From assembly GCA_902810745.1 (NCBI GenBank), contig CADDYW010000025.1, positions 1-51,807 of the forward strand: 51,807 nucleotides of DNA. Direction: 5' to 3'. This DNA comes from Chloroflexota bacterium (GTDB taxonomy: Bacteria > Chloroflexota > UBA6077 > FW602-bin22 > CADDYW01). The notes beneath the pieces were generated by a model. It was not told the origin of the DNA. It did not search any database and worked only from the letters and a program-made list of their open reading frames with translations. Made by a program: the position numbers and the translations under genes. This document shows positions 15,257 through 24,031 of the stretch, piece after piece; position 1 is the stretch's first letter, and each line of letters starts with the position of its first letter.

Positions 15257-15496
15257 GGACGCGTACAACACGGCCCGAGAAAACGCCCTGGCTCCGGCTC
15301 GCGCCGCGTGCAGGATATCCATTCAGCACTAAACCGGGCGGATGGTTGCATTCCACTCTGACCGCATCTGTGTCGGCGGCTGACCCGCCCGCTGGGCCGA
15401 CCGAATCCATAGGAGGAAGTGCCGCCAGCGGACAGAGGGAATGGGAGTGCGAACCAAGTGGGGCGAAAACGAAGTGGCGGCTGTCCAGCCAATCGA

Positions 15497-16315
15497 CTAC
15501 CCGGTCATGCCGCGATCAGTCCGCGTGCTGTAGGCCTGCAAATCCTCGGGCGTGATCTGGTCCGCGGGAACAAGGCGATAGTGACGCTCCGTCTCGACGG
15601 AGACCCCGCGGTCACCCAACTCGAATCGGAAAAGGGCGATGAGATCCTCCTCGACGAACTGAGCACCGATCGGCACGCACAGCAGATTTGGGAACTTTGC
15701 ACGGCACACCGCGACATCCTGCTCAATCTGCACGACGCTGAGTCGATCCCTCGCTCCCTTGGCCTGCACCGGGAACACGAATTGCGCACCCCGTCGGTCC
15801 ACGCCAACGTAGACTTCGTCGGTCTCGACTTGGCCGACACCCTGAACGCTTGTGCGGAGGTGGCTCTGGAGAGAATAGCACGCGATGCCTGTGAAGATAT
15901 CGATAAGGCGGTTGTATCGTACCTTCGCTAAAAGGGCCTGCTCGTCGTTGAGAGCGTACTTCGCAATAATTCCAGGCGTCGCGTCGGGGATCTTCGTCTC
16001 GGACAGGGCCGCATTAGGAGCTACCTGCGAAATGGGATTCGCGACGAAGCGATAGCGAGATCTTCCCGCAGGACGGATGACCCACTGTTCGCCCGGCGGA
16101 GCGCGCAGTTGGATCGAATTCGGAAGGGCCACCCGGTAGCGATAGCTATAGAGGACATCCCCGAGGTTTTTGGGCAGCTTGATTCCGAGCTCGGCTGCGG
16201 CTCGCTCTATGTCCGCGCGCTCAAAGGGCACCTCCCGGCTGCCTTCCGTATACCGTGCCCGGAAGATGTGTTCGATGATCTGGGTGTAACGATTGGCACC
16301 GCGCGGTGAGGTCAT
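15497..16315 (-). CDS. Putative restriction endonuclease (PD-(D/E)xK-like) paired with a DNA methyltransferase
   Basis: A 272-residue protein. ETDEVYVGVDRRGAQFVFPVQAKG (164-187) fits a PD-(D/E)xK nuclease core, with Asp166 as metal ligand and Q184-A-K186 in the (E/Q)xK position. The N-terminal 60 residues look like a helical DNA-binding region. Its ATG overlaps the methyltransferase stop by 4 bases (ATGA), so the two are translated together. The context strongly suggests a type II restriction-modification system. The recognition sequence is not deducible. The residue assignment of the catalytic site is inference from the pattern only. Confidence 0.72.
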   Translation of the reverse strand: MTSPRGANRYTQIIEHIFRARYTEGSREVPFERADIERAAAELGIKLPKNLGDVLYSYRYRVALPNSIQLRAPPGEQWVIRPAGRSRYRFVANPISQVAPNAALSETKIPDATPGIIAKYALNDEQALLAKVRYNRLIDIFTGIACYSLQSHLRTSVQGVGQVETDEVYVGVDRRGAQFVFPVQAKGARDRLSVVQIEQDVAVCRAKFPNLLCVPIGAQFVEEDLIALFRFELGDRGVSVETERHYRLVPADQITPEDLQAYSTRTDRGMTG

Positions 16316-17691
16316 GTTCGGCCAATTTCCTCAGGACTCAGCTCTCCAGTTCCGGTGACGGTCTCATCCGGCGCCGGCCCGGGCCAGCGCAGCACCACAA
16401 CCTCCTCGCGGAGCTGATCCCGCGTTGCAGTGGCCAGGCGCGTCCGGAACAGATCGATGCCGTCGAGCTCGTACCCAAGCGACTGGGCGATCGTGGCGAG
16501 AATCTGACCGGTCCGGATCATCACGCGCAGATAGGACGCCTGGTCGCCGACGACGTAAGCGAGACGGGCTCCGGGCCGAAGCACGGACCGAAGTCCCGCG
16601 AGGTGCCGGGCCATCCCTCCAAAGTACAGTTTCGTCACGCGCGCGTACTGGCGTTCGAAGCCAGACGTCTTCCCTAACTCCTTCCGTCGTGTCTCGATGG
16701 CATCGGCGATCTCCTGGATCTCGCGGTGACTTCGAACCCAGATATCGTCATCATCTTCGACGTAGACGCCGCGCGTATTCGAACGAACGAGATCGCGCTT
16801 GAGGGTCCGCAGGTCTGCCCTGTTCCGAATGAATCCAAGGAGGACTGACTCGAGACGGGTCGTGCGGGTATAGTCTTTCTCGTTCGGGTACGGGGGCGAC
16901 GTGATCACGGCGTCAATCGGTCGCGGGCACAGGGTTGGCGACACGAGTCGAGCATCGCCGCATCGAACAATCGCAGGCGTATTGCCGCGATCCCTAAACC
17001 GACGCAGGTCCGCCGCGATGGCATCCACCGCCGCCAGCCACAAACTCACGACGGGCGCATCGGACTTGGGAGTACCGACGCCCACTTCAGGGCCGAACTG
17101 CAGATTGCTGAATCCGAGGACCGCTGCCTTGGCAAATGCGAGTCGTTCGTGATCGTAGTACCGATCGTCGCGCAGCCGATCGAGGTGCTCAAGGAGCACG
17201 ATCGCCTTGTGCAGCGGAAGCGGGCTGATCGAATCGGCGAGCAGCAGAGCCTCGCTCTCTTCTGGTAAGGACCTCAGCTTGGCCGTCCTATCGGGCGCCA
17301 CCCCATCGAACAGGGGATCGTCGGGCGTTCCGCCGCGAGACAAATCCGCTTTCGCCGATCGGGCAACCGAGCGAGCGTGTCGAATTAAGCCGTCCGGATC
17401 AGGCGTCCAGTCCACCTTGACCCGGCTGGCGAAGTAGGCCATCGGGTTCGCTTCGATTCCCACGCTGGAAATCCCTAGCTTCTTTGCCTCGACCAGGACA
17501 GTTCCCGTCCCACAGAATGGATCCAAGACCGTGTGCCGCTCCGAGATGCCAAAGCGCGCCAGGTAGTCCCTCACCAGATGGGGCGGAAAAGACAGCACGA
17601 AACGATACCACTCGTGGACAGTGCGATCTTCCGGTTGGAGCTTATTTGCGTCTACGTTTGCGCCCCGCTGGCGCGCCACGGCGTAGCTCAT
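16312..17691 (-). CDS. DNA methyltransferase of the restriction-modification system (TSPPY type)
   Basis: About 459 residues. The SAM-binding motif I is DPFCGTGT (57-64), followed by SSVGIEANPMAYFAS. The catalytic motif IV is TSPPY (264-268), in AVITSPPYPNEKDYTR. TSPPY is common in N4-cytosine and some N6-adenine methyltransferases. About 200 residues separate the two motifs and could hold the target recognition domain. The ATG at 17691 is chosen; an in-frame start at 17829 adds 46 poorly conserved-looking residues. The ribosome site is weak for either. It is followed by the endonuclease with an ATGA overlap, so methylase is made first, as is useful for self-protection. Confidence 0.85.
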   Translation of the reverse strand: MSYAVARQRGANVDANKLQPEDRTVHEWYRFVLSFPPHLVRDYLARFGISERHTVLDPFCGTGTVLVEAKKLGISSVGIEANPMAYFASRVKVDWTPDPDGLIRHARSVARSAKADLSRGGTPDDPLFDGVAPDRTAKLRSLPEESEALLLADSISPLPLHKAIVLLEHLDRLRDDRYYDHERLAFAKAAVLGFSNLQFGPEVGVGTPKSDAPVVSLWLAAVDAIAADLRRFRDRGNTPAIVRCGDARLVSPTLCPRPIDAVITSPPYPNEKDYTRTTRLESVLLGFIRNRADLRTLKRDLVRSNTRGVYVEDDDDIWVRSHREIQEIADAIETRRKELGKTSGFERQYARVTKLYFGGMARHLAGLRSVLRPGARLAYVVGDQASYLRVMIRTGQILATIAQSLGYELDGIDLFRTRLATATRDQLREEVVVLRWPGPAPDETVTGTGELSPEEIGRT

Positions 17692-17904
17692 TGGAACACA
17701 ATCTGCCCCTGTGTCGATATTCGCGGGTGCCGACCGCTTTGGTTTTATACTGTTTCGCGCGATGTGTCGAGAGGAAAACTCGTCAGCGCCTTTGCCGGAT
17801 GTTCTGACACCGGCCACGAGCCGCGTCACCGTGCTCCGAACCAGGGACGTGACGGGGGCACCTTCAAAACTCCGCCCGGACTGGGCGCTAGTTCAGGGAG
17901 CCTG

Positions 17905-18381
17905 ATGCCGATCTCGATCTGCCCGGCCGCGAACGTGACCGCCCCGGTCGACGTCGTCTGGAGCGTCCTGACCGATCCGGAATCGTACGGCGAGTGGTGG
18001 GACGCGCGCACCGAGGTCGTCGATCCGCCGGGCAGCGCCACGCCCGGCCAGATTATTCGCGCCTCCACCCACACTCTCGGTCGGAACTGGCCGGTCGTCA
18101 TCCGGGTCGTCGGCGTCGACGCCGCCCGTCGCGTCGTCGACCTGGAGACGTCGCTGCCGTTCGGGATCTCGGTCCGTAATCACATCATCTGCTCGTCCCT
18201 GGACCCGACCTCGTCGCTGGTCACGTTTGGCTGAGACTTCAGCTTCCCGCCAGGCTGGCGCGGACGGTTCGTCGAATGGCTGTTCACCGACCAGTGTCAC
18301 CACGGCGTCGAGGAAGCGTTGCAGCGGCTCAAGCGCCGAGCCGAGGACGCCGCCTCCCGGCGCGCGGGCAGTGCCGAGTAG
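17905..18381 (+). pseudogene. SRPBCC-family (polyketide cyclase-like) protein with one in-frame TGA at codon 110
   Basis: The ATG at 17905 has GGGAG 5 bases upstream. The first 109 residues (ICPAANVTAPVDVVWSVLTDPESYGEWWDARTEVVDPP...) form the N-terminal two thirds of an SRPBCC/START-type lipid- or ligand-binding fold. TGA at 18232-18234 then stops the frame. The same frame continues without a shift for 48 codons to TAG at 18379-18381, giving FSFPPGWRGRFVEWLFTDQCHHGVEEALQRLKRRAED, a convincing final strand and C-terminal helix. The full 158-codon length fits the family. Options are a recent nonsense change, a sequencing error or stop-codon recoding. If translation stops at 18234, the product lacks the long C-terminal helix. 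Confidence 0.7.
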
Positions 18382-18620
18382 CGCCGCTCACGGCCGGGCG
18401 AGAACCGCCTGGCGGCCAGAGGGGAGAGAGGATCGAGCCGGCGTGAGGCCGGTCGATCGTGTTCGCTCCACCGGCGCTGGCGTCTCACTGCGTCGGGGTC
18501 ACTCGCGAACAACCATGACCGGCGCGCGCGGAGGCCGATTCGGGTGCTCTGCCTGCTTCGCCCCTCGGCCCGAATCCCCCAGCCCTCGGCATCGGTCCCC
18601 GTCCTCTCCGCACTCAGCAA
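18382..18620. other. Non-coding spacer between the SRPBCC gene and the heptamer repeat
   Basis: No convincing coding frame, promoter or RNA was seen. The stretch is GC-rich, with a short inverted repeat GAGCCGGC/GCCGGTCG near 18433-18456. Confidence 0.3.
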
Positions 18621-18712
18621 TCATCCCTCGCCCTCATCCCCTCATCACTCATCGCTCATCCCTCGTCCCCTCATCACTCATCACTCATCACCCATCGCTC
18701 GTCCCTCGTCGC
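18621..18712 (-). repeat. Degenerate heptamer tandem repeat (GNGATGA)
   Basis: Read on the minus strand, directly after the TGA stop of the ABC permease, the sequence runs as about 13 units of 7 bases: GCGACGA, GGGACGA, GCGATGG, GTGATGA three times, then GGGATGA, GCGATGA and GTGATGA, with a few extra Gs. It ends near 18621. Heptameric short tandem repeats of this kind occur between genes in several bacterial phyla, including cyanobacteria. A degenerate piece of the same type lies at about 79-98, directly after the stop of the truncated glycosyltransferase. Confidence 0.7.
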
Positions 18713-19498
18713 TCACGCCGACGCGCCCGCGTAATGCTTGACGCCGACCTGCCAGAACCAGCGCGAAAAGACGAGCGACGCGATCGCCAGCGCGACCGCG
18801 CCGACGAGCGTCTCCGCGTTCAGGCGCCCGACGAGGGCCTCGGCCGGCACCGTGATCGCAAAGGCGACCGGCACCAGGAACGTGAGCGAGACGCGCAGCC
18901 ACGGCGGGTAGATACCCACCGGCCAGCGCCCGGCCTCGTACATGACGTTGAAGATCACCAGGATGTTCGAGACGCGCACCACCCAGAACGAGAGAGTGGT
19001 CAGGACCAGCAGGAAGCTGTAGACGATGGCCGCTCCCGCCAGCAGCGCCACGCCAAAGCCGAGCGCCTCGACGAGGCCCACCGCCTCGCGAATCTGGGCC
19101 AGCGCGATCCCCAGCACGACCACCCCGAGGAAGACGTCGGTGAGTCGCCAGAGCTGAACCTGCTTGAGACTGACCAGGAGCTGCGAATCTTCGGGCTTGG
19201 TCAGGGTGAAGTCGAGCGTGCCGAGACGTACGTCCTCCATGAGCTGCTGCATGCTCGGCTTGACGATCACGTTCAGCGCCCCGCCGACGATAAAGTAGAT
19301 CCCGACGAGCGCCAGCAGGTCATGGGAGCGCCAACCGGCCAGCGTCTGCGTGTGGGAGAACACGACCAGCAGTCCGATCAGCGCGGTCGCGAGCCCGAAC
19401 GACGACTGCAGAAGCTGGACGAAAAAGTTCGCCCGATAGGCAAGCTCGTTCAGGGCGCCGATGCGGAGAAAGGCCCAGAGGACGCGCAGCGTACTCAT
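18713..19498 (-). CDS. ABC-2 family permease subunit (second of two)
   Basis: A 261-residue membrane protein with about six spans, of the ABC2_membrane_6 (formerly DUF990) type. TLDFTLTKPEDSQLLVSLKQVQLWRL is the cytoplasmic loop typical of this family. The ATG at 19498 overlaps the stop of the first permease by 4 bases (ATGA). With the first permease and the ATPase it forms a complete exporter. Substrate is unknown; related three-gene systems have been linked to export of cationic toxic compounds. The gene ends directly against the heptamer repeat. Confidence 0.85.
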   Translation of the reverse strand: MSTLRVLWAFLRIGALNELAYRANFFVQLLQSSFGLATALIGLLVVFSHTQTLAGWRSHDLLALVGIYFIVGGALNVIVKPSMQQLMEDVRLGTLDFTLTKPEDSQLLVSLKQVQLWRLTDVFLGVVVLGIALAQIREAVGLVEALGFGVALLAGAAIVYSFLLVLTTLSFWVVRVSNILVIFNVMYEAGRWPVGIYPPWLRVSLTFLVPVAFAITVPAEALVGRLNAETLVGAVALAIASLVFSRWFWQVGVKHYAGASA

Positions 19499-20298
19499 GC
19501 ACCGACCGCCGCGTAGCGTCGCGTGGCCGCTCGCCAGACGATCTTGAGTGCGACGATGGCGATCACGACCCACGCCGCCTGAATGGCAAGGCCGACCAGC
19601 GCGTCGTGGAGCGTGGCCCGGCCAAGCACGAGGTTCACCGGAAACGCCACCATCCAGCGGAATGGAGCAAGCGTTGCCACTACCTGAACGGGGCCGGGAA
19701 AGAGGGTCAGCGGGGCCATGTAGCCCGAGAGAACGACGAACAGCACCTCGTATAGCTGATTGATCGCACCCACCCGCGTGACCCAGAAGGCGGTCAGCGC
19801 CAGCGTCCACTCGAGCATGAACCGCAGCACACACGCGAGAGCGAGCGAGGGTACCAGCAGGCCAAGTGATACCGCCGACAGGCTGAAGGACGGGTGAAAG
19901 ATCAATCCGAGCGCGATGGCAACCGGAAGGAGAGGAACGAGGCCGAGCAGCTTGTGCGTGGCGTTATCGGCGACGTCGGAATGAATCGGATGGATCGGGC
20001 GGACCAGCTTCGGCGAGAAAGCGCCCTCGCGGATCCGAGGCTCGAACTCGTACATGATCCAGGTGAAGGTGATATGGTCGACCAGCATCATCGTGATGTA
20101 GTAGGCGGCGAACGACGAGGCGGAATAGCCGCCAACCGCGCCGCCGTTCGCGTTCGCGACCGTCGACCACACGATGAGGTAGACGACCGGCTGCAGAATG
20201 GCCCCGGAAAGCCAGATCAGCAGCTCGGTTCGGTACTGGAGCTGCGTGGCCAGCGTGACCTTGAACTGCGCGCGATAGATATCTAATAGCCCTATCAC
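19495..20298 (-). CDS. ABC-2 family permease subunit (first of two)
   Basis: A 267-residue membrane protein with about six spans, paralogous in layout to the permease encoded downstream. FEPRIREGAFSPKLVRPIHPIHSDVADNATHKLLG matches the conserved loop seen in ABC2_membrane_6 proteins, where one subunit has a P-I-H/L-T-K-P type segment. The start at 20298 overlaps the ATPase stop by 4 bases. It probably forms a heterodimeric channel with the second permease. Confidence 0.85.
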   Translation of the reverse strand: MIGLLDIYRAQFKVTLATQLQYRTELLIWLSGAILQPVVYLIVWSTVANANGGAVGGYSASSFAAYYITMMLVDHITFTWIMYEFEPRIREGAFSPKLVRPIHPIHSDVADNATHKLLGLVPLLPVAIALGLIFHPSFSLSAVSLGLLVPSLALACVLRFMLEWTLALTAFWVTRVGAINQLYEVLFVVLSGYMAPLTLFPGPVQVVATLAPFRWMVAFPVNLVLGRATLHDALVGLAIQAAWVVIAIVALKIVWRAATRRYAAVGA

Positions 20299-21314
20299 AC
20301 CATCTCCCGTGCAAACACCTGCTCGATCACACCGTCGATCGGCGGATCCTCGACAGTCAGATCGACGACTGGCTGCTCGGCGAGCAGTCGTCCGGTCACG
20401 CTGGCCGTGTCTGCCTTCGGCACCCGCAGGGTAACCTGGTTGCCGTCGCTGCTGATGATCTCGCCGTACTCGCGCAGATCACCCGGTCGTCCCTCCAGCT
20501 CGACGATGACGGTCTTGTAGGGCGACACGCGCTGGACCAGCGCGGACAGGTCGCCGTCGAAGAGCAGCTTTCCGTGGTGGATCACGATCACCCGACGGCA
20601 GAGCGCCTCGACGTCGGCCATGTAGTGGCTCGTGAGCAGGACCGTTGCTCCATAGCGTGCGTTGTACTCGCTGATGAAGGCCCGGATCCGGCGCTGCATG
20701 GTTACGTCGAGGCCAATCGTCGGCTCGTCGAGAAAGAGCACGCGCGGTCGGTGCAAAAGCGCGATCGCCATCTCGCATTTCATGCGCTCTCCGAGCGAGA
20801 GATTGCGGACCGGACGATTCAAGAGCGGTCCCAGGTCCAGCAGGTCGGACAGGTCCGCGACCGTCCGCCGGTAGTCGTCGGCCGGGATCCGATAGATGGC
20901 GCGGTTGAGCTCGAACGAGTCGATCGCCGGAATGTCCCAGACGAGCTGGCTGCGCTGACCCATGACCAGGGTGATCTGGCGAAGGAAGTCCTTCTCACGA
21001 CGCCACGGGACGTGGCCAAGCACCGTCACCTCGCCGCTGGTCGGGTAGAGCAGCCCCGAGAGCATCTTCAGCGTCGTCGTCTTGCCCGCGCCGTTAGGTC
21101 CGAGGAAGCCCACGACCTCCCCGGGCCAGATCTCGAAGCTGATTCGATCGACCGCGGCGACGTCGTGGGTGCGGCGTCGGACGAGCCCGCGCAGTGCGGC
21201 CAGCGCGCCGGCCTCGCGCTCCTGCACGGTGTAGACCTTTCGTAGATCGTGAACACGGATGATCGGACCGTTCTCGATGGATGGCGGGCCAGCAGTCGGC
21301 AGTCGAAGATCCAT
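20295..21314 (-). CDS. ABC exporter ATPase
   Basis: A 339-residue nucleotide-binding subunit. Walker A is GPNGAGKT, Q-loop GQRSQLVW, signature LSLGERMK (a variant of LSGGQ), Walker B VLFLDEPTIGLD, and H-loop TSHY. An extra C-terminal region of about 100 residues (VSPYKTVIVELEGRPGDLREYG...) is common in ATPases of ABC-2 exporters. ATG at 21314. It is the first gene of the exporter operon and overlaps the first permease by 4 bases. Confidence 0.93.
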   Translation of the reverse strand: MDLRLPTAGPPSIENGPIIRVHDLRKVYTVQEREAGALAALRGLVRRRTHDVAAVDRISFEIWPGEVVGFLGPNGAGKTTTLKMLSGLLYPTSGEVTVLGHVPWRREKDFLRQITLVMGQRSQLVWDIPAIDSFELNRAIYRIPADDYRRTVADLSDLLDLGPLLNRPVRNLSLGERMKCEMAIALLHRPRVLFLDEPTIGLDVTMQRRIRAFISEYNARYGATVLLTSHYMADVEALCRRVIVIHHGKLLFDGDLSALVQRVSPYKTVIVELEGRPGDLREYGEIISSDGNQVTLRVPKADTASVTGRLLAEQPVVDLTVEDPPIDGVIEQVFAREMV

Positions 21315-21564
21315 AGCCGGTCAATTATATCGCGTGCCCGGGGTGTCAGGGAGGTTCAATACCAGCTTCCCAACCGATTTCCTGGTACGTTCTCCGCTGC
21401 ACGTGACACGACCGTCAACCACGCCACTGGTTCGAGCGGCGGATCAGCGCCCGGATGATACGTGCCAGGCCCGTGGTCAGCGAAGCGGTGGCTGATTCGT
21501 GTATGCTGTCTATGATGGCGATCGACTCGTCCTCGCGGCAGCCAAGCGAAAGGGAAGGACTTCC

Positions 21565-23271
21565 ATGAATGAGCTCCAGCTGATCGTTGATCTGGTGTTC
21601 GCAGTCCTTGCCGCGTTCGTCGGGGGCGTTGTGGCCCAGCGACTGGGACAGCCGGTCATTCTCGGCTACCTGCTGGCAGGAGTTGCCCTGGGGCCATTCA
21701 CGCCCGGGCCGACCGCGGACGTCCGCTCTGTCCAGGTTCTCGCCGAGATGGGCGTTGCGTTTCTGATGTTCGCGCTCGGCGCGGAGTTTTCGCTCGGCGA
21801 GCTGCGGCGAGTTGGTCGCACCGCCGGCCTTGGTGGAATCCTGCAGATCGCGATCAGTTTGCTCATCGGACCGCTCCTGGCTCGGTTCCTTGGCCTGTCG
21901 TTCACGCAGGGCCTCTTCGTCGGCGCGCTGCTCGCCCTCTCCAGCACCGTGGTCGTCCTGAAGATTCTCATGGCGCGGGGTGAGCAGCAATCGCTGCACG
22001 GCCGGGTGGCGCTGGGGATCCTGATCGCTCAGGATCTTGCCGTGGTGCCGATGGTCGTACTTCTTCCCGCGCTCGTCGGCGGCAGCACCCACGTCCTCAC
22101 GGATCTCGTCATCGCGGTCGCCAAGGCAGCAGGCATCATCGCCGTGTCGTACCTGGTCGGGGTGCGCGCCGTCCCGTGGCTCCTCAGCCACGCGTCGGTG
22201 AGCCGAACACGCGAGGTGTTCGTGCTCGGCGTGGTCGCGCTCGCGCTCGGAACGGCCCTCCTGACGGAGTTCGCCGGTCTGTCGCTGGCGTTCGGCGCTT
22301 TCCTGGCCGGTCTGGTCGTTGCCGAGTCGGAGTATCGCACGCAGGTCATCGCCGAGGTGCTTCCACTGCGGGACCTGTTCGTCGCACTCTTCTTCGTGTC
22401 GGTGGGCATGCTGGTCAATCCGATCGTCATCGCGCGGCAGATCGGCCTGCTCATCCCCCTCCTGCTTGCCGTGATCGTGGTCAAGGTCTTCGTCGGGACG
22501 CTGGTCGTGCTGCTGCTCGGAATGCCCGGGCGCGCTGCTCTGCTGACCGGCCTGAGCCTCGCCCAAGTTGGCGAGTTTTCCTTCGTGCTCGCCAAGATCG
22601 GTGTCGACCGCGGAGCGATTCCGTCGGCACTTTTCGACCTGACGCTGGCGCTCGCATTGATCACGATCGTTCTCACGCCCGCGCTGCTGCGCGCGGCACC
22701 AGCGCTCCTGCGCGGCATCGTGCGTCTGCCCGGCGTCCGAGCCAACTGGATCGATCCGATCGAAGAGGACGTGATGGCCGAGGGCATGCGGCGACACGTC
22801 GTCATCTGCGGCTACGGACGCGTGGGCCGCGAGCTTGCCGATGCGCTGGCGAAGCGCGAGCTGCGTTACGTGATCGTCGAGTACAACCCGGCGATCGTGC
22901 GCGAGCTGCGCAAGATGGGTGCGCCCGTCATCTACGGCGACGCGGCCAATCCAGTCGTCCTGGAGCACGCCAACGTCGGCCAGGCGTCGCTCCTGACCGT
23001 CCTCGTCCCCGACGCCGTCACGGTCGAACGCGCTGTCCAGAATGCGCGCACGCTGAATCCGTCGCTCCGGATCATCGCGCGCGCCGCGCAGCCATCGGAC
23101 GTGGAGCGGCTGCGCCGCGCGGGTGCCCACGAGGTGGTTCAGCCCGAGTTCGAGGCCGGGGTCGAGGTGATCCGCCTGGTGCTTCGGCGATATGGCATCA
23201 GCGATCGCGAGCTCAGCCATCTGCTAGCCGGTCGGCGGACCGCGTTCTATGAGCAGCCGCGCGAGCCCTGA
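21565..23271 (+). CDS. CPA2 cation:proton antiporter with RCK/TrkA-N domain (KefB/RosB-like)
   Basis: 568 residues. Residues 1 to about 390 form a Na+/H+ exchanger domain with twelve or so spans (GQPVILGYLLAGVALGPFTPG, LALSSTVVVLKIL, LAQVGEFSFVLAKIG). From about residue 411 a Rossmann-type RCK_N domain follows (HVVICGYGRVGRELADALAKR, then IVEYNPAIVRELRKMGAPVIYGDAANPVVLEHANV). It probably exchanges K+ or Na+ for protons under nucleotide control. The ATG at 21565 is preferred, with GGAAGGA 6 bases upstream, over an upstream GTG at 21499. It stands alone, divergent from the ABC exporter. Confidence 0.92.
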   Translation: MNELQLIVDLVFAVLAAFVGGVVAQRLGQPVILGYLLAGVALGPFTPGPTADVRSVQVLAEMGVAFLMFALGAEFSLGELRRVGRTAGLGGILQIAISLLIGPLLARFLGLSFTQGLFVGALLALSSTVVVLKILMARGEQQSLHGRVALGILIAQDLAVVPMVVLLPALVGGSTHVLTDLVIAVAKAAGIIAVSYLVGVRAVPWLLSHASVSRTREVFVLGVVALALGTALLTEFAGLSLAFGAFLAGLVVAESEYRTQVIAEVLPLRDLFVALFFVSVGMLVNPIVIARQIGLLIPLLLAVIVVKVFVGTLVVLLLGMPGRAALLTGLSLAQVGEFSFVLAKIGVDRGAIPSALFDLTLALALITIVLTPALLRAAPALLRGIVRLPGVRANWIDPIEEDVMAEGMRRHVVICGYGRVGRELADALAKRELRYVIVEYNPAIVRELRKMGAPVIYGDAANPVVLEHANVGQASLLTVLVPDAVTVERAVQNARTLNPSLRIIARAAQPSDVERLRRAGAHEVVQPEFEAGVEVIRLVLRRYGISDRELSHLLAGRRTAFYEQPREP

Positions 23272-23917
23272 CCGGGCGGTGTGAGAGTCATTCTGGGCGC
23301 TACCCGCCAGCGGTCGGGCGAGCGCATCTCCTTCTAGCTCGGAGCGGTGGCCATCGTCGGTTAGAAAGTGTCGGCAGTCACGCGCCGGGTTCGAAGGTCG
23401 GTTGCGCCACGAGAGAATCTCCAGGCTCGTCGCTCGAAGCTCCAGCGCGGGTCGCCGGGTCGGACGTGGGGCCCGGACCGTCATTGTGCCAGGCGCGTTC
23501 GGGTCGGTACAATCAGAGACCAGCAGGTGCGAGCCCGTCTCCACGGGGCCCAGTCTTTCCCCGTGCGGGTGAGGAAATCAGACGGGGCAGGGCTGGCGGT
23601 GAAGGCAGTTGGGCCAGGCCACGCTGCCCGCGCGGGAACGAGATTGGAGAGGGTACGAGTGATCGGCAGCGATCGGGATGGGCGCGTCGTGTCGTCCTGC
23701 GGCCAGGCGCCCACGGCACCCCGCGCCGCTGCAGCGCGTTGTGCACGGCGAGGGCTCGCGCGGGGTTGGCGAGTTCGTCGTCGCGGGAGATATGGTCGGA
23801 TTCGGCGCCGATCCAGACGACATCGTCGTCATTCCGACCGAGCGCGGCGCGCGGATGATTCGCCGTACCCACCAGACCGACTACTGGGGTGTCAAGCAGA
23901 AATTGATGGGTGGACGC
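23272..23917. other. Long stretch without a convincing gene; possible coding remnant
   Basis: About 650 bases in which no frame has a start, a ribosome site and a recognisable domain. The plus-strand frame at about 23738-23905 reads GEFVVAGDMVGFGADPDDIVVIPTERGARMIRR. This faintly resembles the C-terminal end of RraA-type proteins (GDxVxxDxDGVVVIP). It has no matching upstream part in the same frame, so it may be a gene remnant, or chance. Confidence in any function is low. Confidence 0.3.
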
Positions 23918-23956
23918 ATTTGGGAAAATTGGCCCTGTGGGCCAATTTTCCCAAAT
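23918..23956. terminator. Perfect 18-bp palindrome, likely bidirectional terminator
   Basis: The 18 bases at 23918-23935 are matched exactly by their reverse complement at 23939-23956, with only TGT as loop. The core TTGGCCC-TGT-GGGCCAA is flanked by AAAA on the left and TTTT on the right, so on either strand the transcript has a GC-rich stem followed by a U-run. It separates the remnant region from the PmoA-like gene. Its AT-rich arms stand out from the GC-rich surroundings. Confidence 0.65.
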
Positions 23957-24031
23957 TGCTACCCCTCATATTTCCGTTGGCGGTGCACTACTCTCGCACC
24001 GAGCGCTAGATCTTTCGAGGAGGATCCAACG

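Noticed and set aside
18385..18620. Small genes in the spacer after the SRPBCC gene
   Set aside because: All frames there lack ribosome sites and recognisable protein patterns, and have low-complexity composition.
21415..23220. Long minus-strand open frame opposite the antiporter
   Set aside because: Its composition is that of an antisense shadow of a GC-rich gene. The plus-strand antiporter has clear motifs throughout.
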